A stretch of 6,027 bases of DNA from the NCBI GenBank assembly GCA_021296015.1, contig JAGWBG010000102.1:1-6027 (forward strand). Direction: 5' to 3'. A program made the translations under genes and the position numbers. Within the stretch, counting starts at the first letter, position 1. Each line of letters opens with the position of its first letter. The notes beneath the pieces were generated by a model. The model made no database searches, had not been told where the DNA came from, and saw only the letters and a program-made list of their open reading frames with translations. Source of the stretch: Dehalococcoidia bacterium (GTDB lineage: Bacteria > Chloroflexota > Dehalococcoidia > Lucifugimonadales > JAGWBF01). Shown piece by piece: positions 1 through 5,540 of the stretch.

Positions 1-711
1 CTCCAGCCCTGTTGCCCTGCCATCCTCCACCACTACCCGGCGTACTCCTGCCGAGATGTGGACCTCGCCACCCATCCCTGTGATGCGCTCTCCCAGGGTA
101 TCGAATACCTCCCCGAAGCTGCCCATCGGATAGCCCAGTCGCTCCTTCTCCCAGGGTTTGCCTCGGGACGCCACCCGCAGGTAAATCTTCCCCCATAGCC
201 ACGTCATGCTAATATCGCCGTAGTGCTCCCCGAACTTTCCACGGAGCATGGGTTCCCAGACCACCTCATAAGCTCTCTTGCCCACTCGTTTTTGCAGCCA
301 TTCGGCGGCGGTCACACCCTCGAACTTAAGGCCGTTTCTGACCTTCTGTAGGTAGAGGGTTACCAGCCCCAGACGAAGCCTGTCGGAGAGGCTCAAAGGC
401 GTGAACTTGAGCAGGTCCATGGGCGAGGCGAACTTCCATATCTTGTCCCCGTGGTAGAACCCAACCTTGGACTCAATCCAGGCGAGCTTATGTCCAAGTC
501 CCAATTCGTGAATCAGGTCCACCATGTGGGTATCGCTCATAAACAGATGGTGATATCCACGCTCCAGGCGACCCCCGCCCACGTCGAAAGTGGACGCCTG
601 GCCCCCAAGAAAAGGAGCGCGTTCGTAGACGTGGGCCTGGTGGCCCTTCTTCATAAGCTCGAAGGCGGCCGACAGACCGGCCGCTCCACCACCAATGATG
701 CCTACTCTCAT
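1..711 (-). CDS. NAD(P)/FAD-dependent oxidoreductase, amine oxidase / protoporphyrinogen oxidase-like (partial, C terminus beyond left edge)
   Basis: Reading the minus strand from an ATG at 711-709 gives 237 uninterrupted codons to the window edge. The N terminus is a Rossmann FAD-binding fold: MRVGIIGGGAAGLSAAFEL carries GxGxxG at residues 7-12, and Glu30 closes the second beta strand, where it normally contacts the adenosine ribose. Later segments, GKFGEHYGDISMTWLWGKI (about 161-179) and YPMGSFGE (about 197-204), are typical of the amine-oxidase / protoporphyrinogen-oxidase-like superfamily that also contains phytoene desaturases and HpnE. Substrate is unknown; an isoprenoid, porphyrin or lipid intermediate would fit the family. 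The start lies 1 nt after the stop of the upstream membrane-protein gene, with a purine-rich AGGAAAGGGG ahead of it, so the two are very likely translationally coupled. Roughly the second half of the protein, including the C-terminal FAD-binding part, is outside the window. The superfamily is clear; the exact function is not. Confidence 0.88.
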   Translation of the reverse strand, partial: MRVGIIGGGAAGLSAAFELMKKGHQAHVYERAPFLGGQASTFDVGGGRLERGYHHLFMSDTHMVDLIHELGLGHKLAWIESKVGFYHGDKIWKFASPMDLLKFTPLSLSDRLRLGLVTLYLQKVRNGLKFEGVTAAEWLQKRVGKRAYEVVWEPMLRGKFGEHYGDISMTWLWGKIYLRVASRGKPWEKERLGYPMGSFGEVFDTLGERITGMGGEVHISAGVRRVVVEDGRATGLE

Positions 712-712
712 G

Positions 713-1774
713 TTATGTATCAGGCCCCTTTCCTACGCTGGCTTCCCTGGAGGACATGTCTATCCGTCTGGTCCTTGCAAGCTGGGAGAGGGTGAGGTTT
801 TCCTTCCCCAGGAAGAACAGTCCAAGGACGTTGACGGGAAGCCACAAGGTTATAATGTGGACAAAGAATGAGTAGGCCGCCGCTGCTTCTCCTGACGTCC
901 CGAACGCTACGAGGGTGCTCTTCGCCACCACCTCGAAGGGCCCTATGCCACCTATGCTCGACGGGATAGCTGTTGCCAGGTTGGACGTGGCCGTAACCAG
1001 CAGGATTACCTGGAAGGGCAGGTTCAGTTCAAAGGAGACGGCAATTATGTGGTACACGGCAGCCTCTAGGAGCGATACCGGTGCCGATAAGACGGCGATA
1101 AGCAGTATCTTGCGAGGGCTTCTCAATGCCCCCAGTCCGTCTAACAGGAGATAGACCAGGCTCTCCATCCTGGGACGAAAACTCTTGGGCGAAACCGCTG
1201 CCAGCAGGTGGGCCAGCCTGTGGGCCAGAGCAGGCGATGTGGCAAACAGAAACATGGCCAGAAAACCGGCAACAAACACCAGGGCAACGAAAATGCTCAA
1301 GATTATCCAAAGGGTGTTGATGTCTCCGGTATCGGTCCTCAGGACATCGGTCCAGGGGAGAAAGGGCCAGGCGACTGCAATGAAGAGGATGAGGGTGAGG
1401 CCGTCTACCATCCTCTCAACGGCGATAGTGGACAGGGCGGATGCCTTGTTTATCCCCTCTCTCTCGCCCAGGGAGTGGGCCCTCACCAGCTCGCCGAGTC
1501 GAATGGGCAATATGTTGTTGGCAAGATAACCTATGGCTACTACCGAATACAGTCTCCAGGGGGGCACGGACTTGAGATGCAGCAACAGGAAGTGCCAGCG
1601 CAGGGAGCGAAACCCCAGAGAGGCGAAGTAGACCAGGACGGCGGGAAGGAAGTAGGCATAGTTGGCCTCTTGTAACTCTCTTCCTGTCTCTTCAAAGTCC
1701 ACTTTCCATAGGAATAGGAAGAGCAACCCGACGGTTATTATGAGTCCCAACCAGAAGCGGCGGGTGGACAGCAA
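713..1774 (-). CDS. YbhN/UPF0104-family integral membrane protein (lysylphosphatidylglycerol synthase TM-domain type)
   Basis: This is a polytopic membrane protein of about 353 residues. Hydrophobic segments lie near residues 8-23 and 42-58, with several more through about 330. Three conserved family blocks are visible: NNILPIRLGELVRA (about 86-99), ERMVDG (about 120-125) and PSSIGGIGPFE (about 271-281). These place it in the LPG_synthase_TM / UPF0104 flippase-like family, which in bacteria and archaea often accompanies glycolipid or cell-envelope genes. No aminoacyl-transfer domain is fused to it, so lysyl-PG synthesis itself is not supported; lipid flipping or handling is inference. The frame is open up to a GTG at 1894. 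I chose the TTG at 1774-1772 because an AGGAG lies 10 nt upstream, because family members begin just before the RRFWLGL-type first helix, and because a candidate promoter at 1865-1894 would put the far start outside the transcript. An ATG at 1852 is the alternative. The stop TAA at 713-715 is 1 nt before the downstream oxidoreductase start. Confidence 0.86.
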   Translation of the reverse strand: MLSTRRFWLGLIITVGLLFLFLWKVDFEETGRELQEANYAYFLPAVLVYFASLGFRSLRWHFLLLHLKSVPPWRLYSVVAIGYLANNILPIRLGELVRAHSLGEREGINKASALSTIAVERMVDGLTLILFIAVAWPFLPWTDVLRTDTGDINTLWIILSIFVALVFVAGFLAMFLFATSPALAHRLAHLLAAVSPKSFRPRMESLVYLLLDGLGALRSPRKILLIAVLSAPVSLLEAAVYHIIAVSFELNLPFQVILLVTATSNLATAIPSSIGGIGPFEVVAKSTLVAFGTSGEAAAAYSFFVHIITLWLPVNVLGLFFLGKENLTLSQLARTRRIDMSSREASVGKGPDT

Positions 1775-1784
1775 GTGTTCAGGT

Positions 1785-1789
1785 CTCCT
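1785..1789 (-). promoter_or_regulatory. Shine-Dalgarno AGGAG supporting the TTG start of the UPF0104 gene
   Basis: On the minus strand AGGAG ends 10 nt before the TTG at 1774. No comparable site was seen ahead of the upstream GTG (1894) or ATG (1852). It is the main reason for using the shorter 353-residue form, although the spacing is slightly long. Confidence 0.5.
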
Positions 1790-1864
1790 GTAGGTCGCTA
1801 AAAGGTTGTGTAGCGTTCCACAAAGAGGTGGAATAAGGATTGCCCATCTCATGGAGCGCACTAC

Positions 1865-1894
1865 AGTATACTTTCCTCGGACGGGTTCGCACAA
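1865..1894 (-). promoter_or_regulatory. candidate minus-strand sigma70-type promoter for the UPF0104 / FAD oxidoreductase pair
   Basis: The minus strand shows TATACT at 1870-1865 as a good -10 box. TTGTGC at 1894-1889 is a weak -35, with an 18-nt spacer. Transcription would begin near 1858, leaving a leader of about 84 nt before the TTG start. Only the -10 is close to consensus, so this is tentative. It is back-to-back with the stronger plus-strand promoter at 1914-1943. Confidence 0.35.
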
Positions 1895-1913
1895 GGCATA
1901 AAACCGCTATCAC

Positions 1914-1943
1914 TTGACAGTTTACAAAAGTCCCCTGTATAAA
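1914..1943 (+). promoter_or_regulatory. strong sigma70-type promoter for the amidohydrolase gene
   Basis: A perfect TTGACA -35 (1914-1919) is followed after 18 nt by TATAAA (1938-1943). Reading the -10 as GTATAA (1937-1942) gives a 17-nt spacer. The transcription start would fall near 1950, giving a leader of about 160 nt that contains the whole repeat element at 1953-2103. The position ahead of an isolated gene start and the near-consensus boxes make this the best promoter in the window. Activity is inferred from sequence alone. Confidence 0.65.
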
Positions 1944-1952
1944 CTCCTCAAG

Positions 1953-2103
1953 GGAATTACATGCCAGGTAATCGCATTTAGATTTAGGAGTCACATCGTC
2001 AATCGTCACTCCGGCGAAGGCCGGAGTCCAGAGAGGCATGGTGGAAGGCTCTGCCATAGCTGGTTCCGTGTGAAATGCGATTGACTTGGAATTACATGCC
2101 AGG
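1953..2103. repeat. small MITE/REP-like element flanked by a 16-bp direct repeat
   Basis: GGAATTACATGCCAGG occurs perfectly at 1953-1968 and 2088-2103. Between the copies lie 119 bp that begin and end with an imperfectly placed inverted repeat, AATCGCATTT (1970-1979) and AAATGCGATT (2073-2082). At the centre is a hairpin of the common bacterial GGCGAAGGCC palindrome type. The layout of direct repeats outside inverted repeats outside a central palindrome, with no coding capacity, resembles a non-autonomous mobile or REP-like element and its target duplication. However, 16 bp is long for a target duplication, and the inverted repeat is inset 1 nt on the left and 5 nt on the right. A local duplication is therefore an alternative. 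The right copy overlaps the Shine-Dalgarno of the amidohydrolase gene. Confidence 0.65.
2008..2027. repeat. perfect 8-bp palindromic hairpin at the core of the repeat element
   Basis: ACTCCGGC (2008-2015), loop GAAG (2016-2019), then GCCGGAGT (2020-2027) forms a perfect 8-bp GC-rich stem. This is a variant of a dispersed palindrome found in many bacterial genomes, whose minus-strand translation gives the spurious peptide TPAFAGVT, present here. No T-run follows on either strand, so it does not look like an intrinsic terminator. Confidence 0.75.
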
Positions 2104-2106
2104 AGG
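2101..2106 (+). promoter_or_regulatory. Shine-Dalgarno AGGAGG of the amidohydrolase gene
   Basis: A full AGGAGG ends 5 nt before the ATG at 2112. Its first three bases are the last three of the right-hand 16-bp direct repeat. The left repeat copy is followed by TA instead of AGG, so only the right copy forms a full ribosome binding site. Confidence 0.75.
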
Positions 2107-2111
2107 ATGAC

Positions 2112-3053
2112 ATGGCGAAGAAGGGCTTCAAGATTCTGGACAGCGACATTCATATCATGGAGCCGGCGGACCTCTGGGACAGGTATCTGGACGAACCCTA
2201 CAAGGGCCGTGTCAAGGGTCTGTACGATTTCACGCTGGACATGCGTATCGAGATAGACGGCAAGGTAGTGCCCACGGTCCTGGGGACCGACGAAAGGCTT
2301 GCCACTAAGGAGATGACTCTGACCGAAGACGTTTACAAGAGGTTTCGGGAGGGGGGCTGGACTTCCAAGCTCCAGCTTGAAGCCATGGACCAGGAGGGGG
2401 TTGACATAGCCGTAATCTACCCGTCCAGGGGCCTCTGTGGAGTGGCCATCGAAGGAATGGACCCCAATCTGGCTAACGCTATCGCCAGAGCGTACAACAA
2501 CTGGCTCTACGATTTCTGCCAGGAAGACCCCAGCCGACTGCTGGCAGCCGGCATGATCTCTCCCTTCGACATCGAGGAGGCTGCGTCGGAAACAAAGAGG
2601 TGTGCCAGGGAGTTGGGTTTCAAAGCCGTATTCCTGAGACCGAACCTGGTAGGCGGTCGGAACTGGTACGACACCTACTACGAGCCCCTGTGGGCCACAA
2701 TCGAGGAGCAGGGCATTTCCCTCGGGTTCCACGAGAGTCAGGGACCCCTTCTCCCCCAGGTGGGAAGCAGGTTCGGCTCCAACGCCATGCTGCGGCATAC
2801 CGTCACCCACCCCTTTGAGCAGGCGTTGGCACTCATGGCTTTCTGTGGCGGCGGCATATTGGAGCGCCACCCCGACCTCCGAGTCGGTTTCCTGGAGGGG
2901 AACTGCAGTTGGGTCCCCTTTGTGCTCTGGAGATTGGATGAGCACTGGGAGCGGCTTGGCGGGGTCTATGCCCCCGAACTGAAGATGGCACCCAGTGAGT
3001 ACTTCAAGCGTCAATGCTTCGTGTCCATCGAGTGTGACGAGGAGCCGGCCTAG
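2112..3053 (+). CDS. Amidohydro_2 family metal-dependent hydrolase/decarboxylase, N-terminal 313 codons up to an in-frame TAG
   Basis: This is an amidohydrolase-superfamily TIM barrel of the Amidohydro_2 / ACMSD-like group, whose members hydrolyse or decarboxylate small organic acids using a divalent metal. Visible motifs are DSDIHIMEP at residues 10-18 (metal-binding DxH, with Asp12 and His14), a barrel histidine at His207 in GFHESQ, and His229/His233 in HTVTHPFEQ. LERHPDLRVGFLEGNCSWVP, a family hallmark, follows. The start is firm: ATG with AGGAGG 5 nt upstream. The frame is closed by TAG at 3051-3053 (codon 314) just after the ECDEEPA segment, but it continues in the same register for another 56 codons with clear family sequence. 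A full-length protein would be 370 residues including the interrupted position, normal for the family. The truncated product lacks the last part of the barrel and the active-site Asp, so it is predicted inactive. It is probably transcribed from 1914-1943. Substrate unknown. Confidence 0.85.
   Translation: MAKKGFKILDSDIHIMEPADLWDRYLDEPYKGRVKGLYDFTLDMRIEIDGKVVPTVLGTDERLATKEMTLTEDVYKRFREGGWTSKLQLEAMDQEGVDIAVIYPSRGLCGVAIEGMDPNLANAIARAYNNWLYDFCQEDPSRLLAAGMISPFDIEEAASETKRCARELGFKAVFLRPNLVGGRNWYDTYYEPLWATIEEQGISLGFHESQGPLLPQVGSRFGSNAMLRHTVTHPFEQALALMAFCGGGILERHPDLRVGFLEGNCSWVPFVLWRLDEHWERLGGVYAPELKMAPSEYFKRQCFVSIECDEEPA
3051..3053 (+). other. in-frame amber (TAG) codon interrupting the amidohydrolase gene
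   Basis: The codons run gag-gag-ccg-gcc-TAG-tac-acc-att-gac, so the frame is preserved on both sides and one base change would restore a sense codon (for example AAG, CAG or GAG). The following T is not a context known to favour readthrough in bacteria. The asparaginase gene at 4519-5526 ends with TAG exactly at its expected C terminus, so TAG does act as a normal stop in this genome. A point nonsense mutation or a sequencing/assembly error is more likely than recoding. Confidence 0.9.
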
Positions 3054-3224
3054 TACACCATTGACTGGATGGGAGACGACCATATAGTGTTCTCCACAGA
3101 TTTCCCCCATCCCGACTCCAAGTTCCCCGACTCCGTTGACAAATTCCTGAGCTTGCCCCTCTCCGATGAGAGTAAGCGCAAGCTCCTGTGGGACAACTGC
3201 GCCAGCTACTACGGGCTGGGCTAA
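3054..3224 (+). pseudogene. C-terminal 56 codons of the amidohydrolase, separated from the main frame by TAG
   Basis: In the same frame as 2112-3053, the sequence reads YTIDWMGDDHIVFSTDFPHP and then about 36 more residues to TAA at 3222-3224. GDDxIVFSTDFPHPDS is the hallmark C-terminal motif of Amidohydro_2 proteins. Its Asp (residue 330 of the full-length count) is the conserved metal/catalytic aspartate on the last barrel strand. The end, DESKRKLLWDNCASYYGLG, is also family-typical. The segment shows no frameshift and no drift, so the interruption is recent or only apparent. An ATG at 3069 could in principle restart translation but would give only about 51 residues with no usual ribosome site. 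I read it as the tail of a single interrupted gene, not a separate gene. Confidence 0.8.
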
Positions 3225-3315
3225 TCGGGCCGGTGATACCCACTATCGGAGCGTCTTTCATGTGCTCTACCTTGTGAGGGCGCAGGTGATTGGCTTTCGC
3301 TAAGTCCCGGCAGTC

Positions 3316-3320
3316 AGGAG
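3316..3320 (+). promoter_or_regulatory. Shine-Dalgarno AGGAG of the luciferase-like monooxygenase gene
   Basis: AGGAG lies 4 nt before an ATG at 3325 and 10 nt before another in-frame ATG at 3331. The GTG at 3322 is too close (1 nt). It limits the true start to 3325 or 3331 but does not choose between them. I see no clear promoter in the 100-bp gap after 3224, so read-through from the amidohydrolase promoter is possible. Confidence 0.6.
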
Positions 3321-3324
3321 AGTG

Positions 3325-4494
3325 ATGCGTATGGACTCCCCTTGTAGAATGAAATTTGGGCTTTTCCTGCCTCCGATGCATCCCCTGGGTGAAGACCCAA
3401 CGTTGGCCCTGGACCGGGACATTGAGTTGGTGCAGTGGTTGGATAGCCTGGGATACGACGAGGCCTGGATAGGCGAACACCACAGCGTAGGGTGGGAGAC
3501 GATAGGTTCTCCCGAGCTGTTCATAGCCGTTGCCGCCGAGCGCACTCGCCACATAAAGCTGGGCACAGGCGTCATCAGCCTACCCTATCATCACCCTCTG
3601 ATGGTAGCCGATCGGATGGCGTTGCTGGACCACCTGACCAGGGGCCGTGTGATGTTAGGGGCAGGCCCCGGGTCCCTGGCGTCCGACGCGTACATGCTGG
3701 GTTTGGACCCTATCGTGCTCCGAGAGCGGATGGACGAAGCCCTGGGAATAATCATCCGGCTGTTTACCGAGACCGAACCCATTACCTACAAGAGCGACTG
3801 GTTCGAGCTGAAGGAGGCGTTGCTTCAGCTTAAACCCTATCAGACACCCTATATGCCCATCGCTGTAGCCGCCACAAGGTCGCCATCGGGCGTGGCCCTG
3901 GCGGGCAAGCATGGGGCGGCAGTGCTATCGGTGAGCTTCCCCTTCGATTCGTCGGGAGAGTCGGACCCCAGGAACCTGTGGTCCATCGCCGAAGAGTCGG
4001 CTGCGAAGCACGGAAAGACGATGAGCCGAGAGGACTGGCGGATAGTCGTTCCCGTACACCTGGCGGAGAGCCGCAAGGAGGCTATGGAGGACGCAAGGGA
4101 AGGCGCGGCACGCTACCAGCGAGAGTACATCGAAAACAGCCTGGGATACCCGGGGTACGTAGACTGTCCTCCCGAAGAGATAATTGAGCGTATGACTGAC
4201 GCGGGGATGTGGATAGTTGGCACTCCCGATGACTGTGTGCAGAGCATTCGACGCATCTACGAGAGAAGCGGGGGCTTTGGCGGCTTCCTGGTCCTGGGCC
4301 ACGAGTGGGCACCACGAGAGAAGATTCTCCATAGCTACGAGCTGCTGGCCCGCTACGTACGACCCCAGTTTCAGGGTACCCTGGCCGGGGTGACCGCATC
4401 CCACGCGTGGGGCACGGACCACCGGGAGTACCTGCAAGACCTGAGGACCGCAGCAGTTAACAAGGCGCGACAGGACTATGCCAGCAGCAGATAA
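3325..4494 (+). CDS. LLM-class flavin-dependent monooxygenase, limonene 1,2-monooxygenase (LimB)-like
   Basis: This 389-residue luciferase-fold protein (Bac_luciferase family) is expected to use reduced flavin (FMNH2/FADH2, or possibly F420) and O2 to hydroxylate or epoxidise a small substrate in the cytoplasm. MKFGLFLPP near residues 9-17 is the first barrel strand. WIGEHHSVGWE carries EHH at 51-53, matching Glu43-His44-His45 of luciferase LuxA, where His44 is catalytic. LGTGV (79-83) and LPYHHP (86-91) follow, then the LDHLTRGRVMLGAGPGSLASD flavin-phosphate region. The EHHSxGxExIxSPE and LPYHHP pattern and the length resemble the LimB branch of the family; the substrate remains a guess. The start is 3325 or 3331, judged by AGGAG at 3316; the ATG at 3349 matches the LuxA N terminus but has no ribosome site. 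The asparaginase-like gene starts 24 nt after the stop, so they probably form one operon. Confidence 0.9.
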   Translation: MRMDSPCRMKFGLFLPPMHPLGEDPTLALDRDIELVQWLDSLGYDEAWIGEHHSVGWETIGSPELFIAVAAERTRHIKLGTGVISLPYHHPLMVADRMALLDHLTRGRVMLGAGPGSLASDAYMLGLDPIVLRERMDEALGIIIRLFTETEPITYKSDWFELKEALLQLKPYQTPYMPIAVAATRSPSGVALAGKHGAAVLSVSFPFDSSGESDPRNLWSIAEESAAKHGKTMSREDWRIVVPVHLAESRKEAMEDAREGAARYQREYIENSLGYPGYVDCPPEEIIERMTDAGMWIVGTPDDCVQSIRRIYERSGGFGGFLVLGHEWAPREKILHSYELLARYVRPQFQGTLAGVTASHAWGTDHREYLQDLRTAAVNKARQDYASSR

Positions 4495-4505
4495 TATCCC
4501 CCGGC

Positions 4506-4512
4506 GGGAGGT
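4506..4512 (+). promoter_or_regulatory. Shine-Dalgarno GGGAGGT deciding the start of the asparaginase-like gene
   Basis: GGGAGGT ends 6 nt before the GTG at 4519, which is ideal spacing. It sits directly against the GTG at 4513, which is too close to be used. It supports a start two codons downstream of the longest open frame. Confidence 0.6.
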
Positions 4513-4518
4513 GTGAGG

Positions 4519-5526
4519 GTGGCTACGTCTAAGCCGCGGGTTAGGGTTCTCGGCACGGGCGGCACCATTGCAGGGATTGGCCCCCACCGCCTGGACTACT
4601 TCCTGTATGTGGAGGTAGGGAGATTCATGCCCATCGAGGAATCCCTGTCCCGTATCCCTGAAGTGAATGATATAGCGGAAGTCCAATGGGAAAACGTCAC
4701 CAGCGTACGCAGCATGTCCATAGGTTCCTCGGAATGGCTTCAGATGGCACAGCGCATCAACCAAATATTTGAGGAAGATCCCGACGTGGCAGGGGTGGTG
4801 GTGACTCACGGGACGGCCACCCTGGAAGAAACCGCTTTCTTCCTACACCTCACCGTGAAGTCTCCCAAGCCCGTGGTGATTACCGGGGCCATGCGCCCGG
4901 CTTCGGCCATGAGCACCGATGCAGACATTAACCTCATAGACGCCATACGCATAGCTGCCAGTCCGGCTGCCGTCGGCAAGGGAGTCCTTACGGTGCTCAA
5001 CAACCAGATTCACAGCGCCAGAGACGTTACCAAGTCCAACACCTTTCGGGTGGAGACCTTCAGGCCCAACGAGTTGGGCTTTCTGGGATATGCCGACTCA
5101 GATGGCGAGGTGGTGTTCTATCGCACCCCGACCAGAAAGCACACTACCGCTACCCCTTTCGACGTGGCTGGACTGGACTCCCTTCCCAGGGTGGACATAG
5201 TATATTCCTACGCGGAGGCCGACGGACTTCTGATAGATGCCGTGCGCCGGAACCGGTCGGATGGGCTGGTCCTGGCGGGCTTGGGTGCGGGCCTCGCACC
5301 GCCCGCCGTATGGGAGGCCGGTGGCCGGGCAGTGGAAGACGGTATCCCGGTAGTGCTGGCTTCCAGGGCGACGGCCGGCCGGGTGGTAATGACCCCTCGG
5401 ATAGAGGAGCTGGGCTTCATAGTCTGCGACAACCTCCTGCCTCAGAAGTCACGCATCCTCTTGAAGTTGGCCCTCACCCTTACCCGGGACCGCAAGGAAA
5501 TCCAGGGTATGTTCCATGAGCACTAG
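4519..5526 (+). CDS. asparaginase-family protein (L-asparaginase / amidase fold), cytoplasmic
   Basis: This protein of 335 residues from a GTG start has the length and full architecture of bacterial L-asparaginases, which hydrolyse asparagine or related amides to ammonia. The first catalytic motif VLGTGGTIAG holds the nucleophile Thr16 (Thr12 of E. coli AnsB). The second, VVTHGTATLEETAFF, holds Thr99 (AnsB Thr89). RDVTKSNT supplies Lys172 (AnsB Lys162). The C terminus, LKLALTLTRDRKEIQGMF, ends where the family ends. Two substrate-contact positions differ: Ala100 replaces the AnsB Asp90 of GTDT, and Ser65-Met66 appears to replace Ser58-Gln59. Asparaginase activity is therefore not assured, and another amide or lactam substrate is possible. 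There is no signal peptide, so it should be cytoplasmic. It lies 24 nt downstream of the luciferase-like monooxygenase (18 nt counting to the unused GTG at 4513), suggesting co-transcription. Its TAG stop is 14 nt from the end of the convergent gene. Confidence 0.9.
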   Translation: MATSKPRVRVLGTGGTIAGIGPHRLDYFLYVEVGRFMPIEESLSRIPEVNDIAEVQWENVTSVRSMSIGSSEWLQMAQRINQIFEEDPDVAGVVVTHGTATLEETAFFLHLTVKSPKPVVITGAMRPASAMSTDADINLIDAIRIAASPAAVGKGVLTVLNNQIHSARDVTKSNTFRVETFRPNELGFLGYADSDGEVVFYRTPTRKHTTATPFDVAGLDSLPRVDIVYSYAEADGLLIDAVRRNRSDGLVLAGLGAGLAPPAVWEAGGRAVEDGIPVVLASRATAGRVVMTPRIEELGFIVCDNLLPQKSRILLKLALTLTRDRKEIQGMFHEH

Positions 5527-5540
5527 GGAGGAGGCTGTCC

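Noticed and set aside
1208..1675. Plus-strand open frame of 155 codons inside the UPF0104 gene
   Set aside because: It is an antisense shadow of membrane-protein codons with no family resemblance.
2008..2027. Hairpin as an intrinsic terminator
   Set aside because: There is no T-run after the stem on either strand, and it lies within a leader upstream of a strong ribosome site.
1970..2058. Small minus-strand peptide containing MPLWTPAFAGVT
   Set aside because: This is the well-known artefactual translation of the dispersed GGCGAAGGCC-type palindrome, not a protein.
2053..2075. Minus-strand stretch TTTCACACGGAACCAGCTAT resembles the lacZ leader / M13-reverse region of cloning vectors
   Set aside because: By eye it differs by one gap and about two mismatches over 24 positions, and neither flank matches lac operator or polylinker sequence. 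It lies inside the repeat element, so I treat the similarity as chance.
3051..3053. Pyrrolysine incorporation at the in-frame TAG
   Set aside because: The position is not in a methylamine methyltransferase, no pyl genes are visible, and TAG is used as a true stop at 5524-5526. It stays only as a remote option in the findings.
1779..3110. Long minus-strand open frame of 443 codons opposite the amidohydrolase
   Set aside because: It is antisense to a gene with clear family motifs and good codon pattern, runs through the promoter and repeat element, includes the spurious TPAFAGVT repeat peptide and shows no recognisable domain.
3225..3324. Promoter or terminator in the 100-bp gap before the LLM gene
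   Set aside because: No convincing -35/-10 pair and no stable hairpin with a T-run; only short imperfect GATA/TATC complementarity near 3232-3247.
3925..4809. Minus-strand open frame of 294 codons across the monooxygenase/asparaginase junction
   Set aside because: Its sequence is low-quality shadow coding opposite two well-supported genes, with no domain motifs and no ribosome site.
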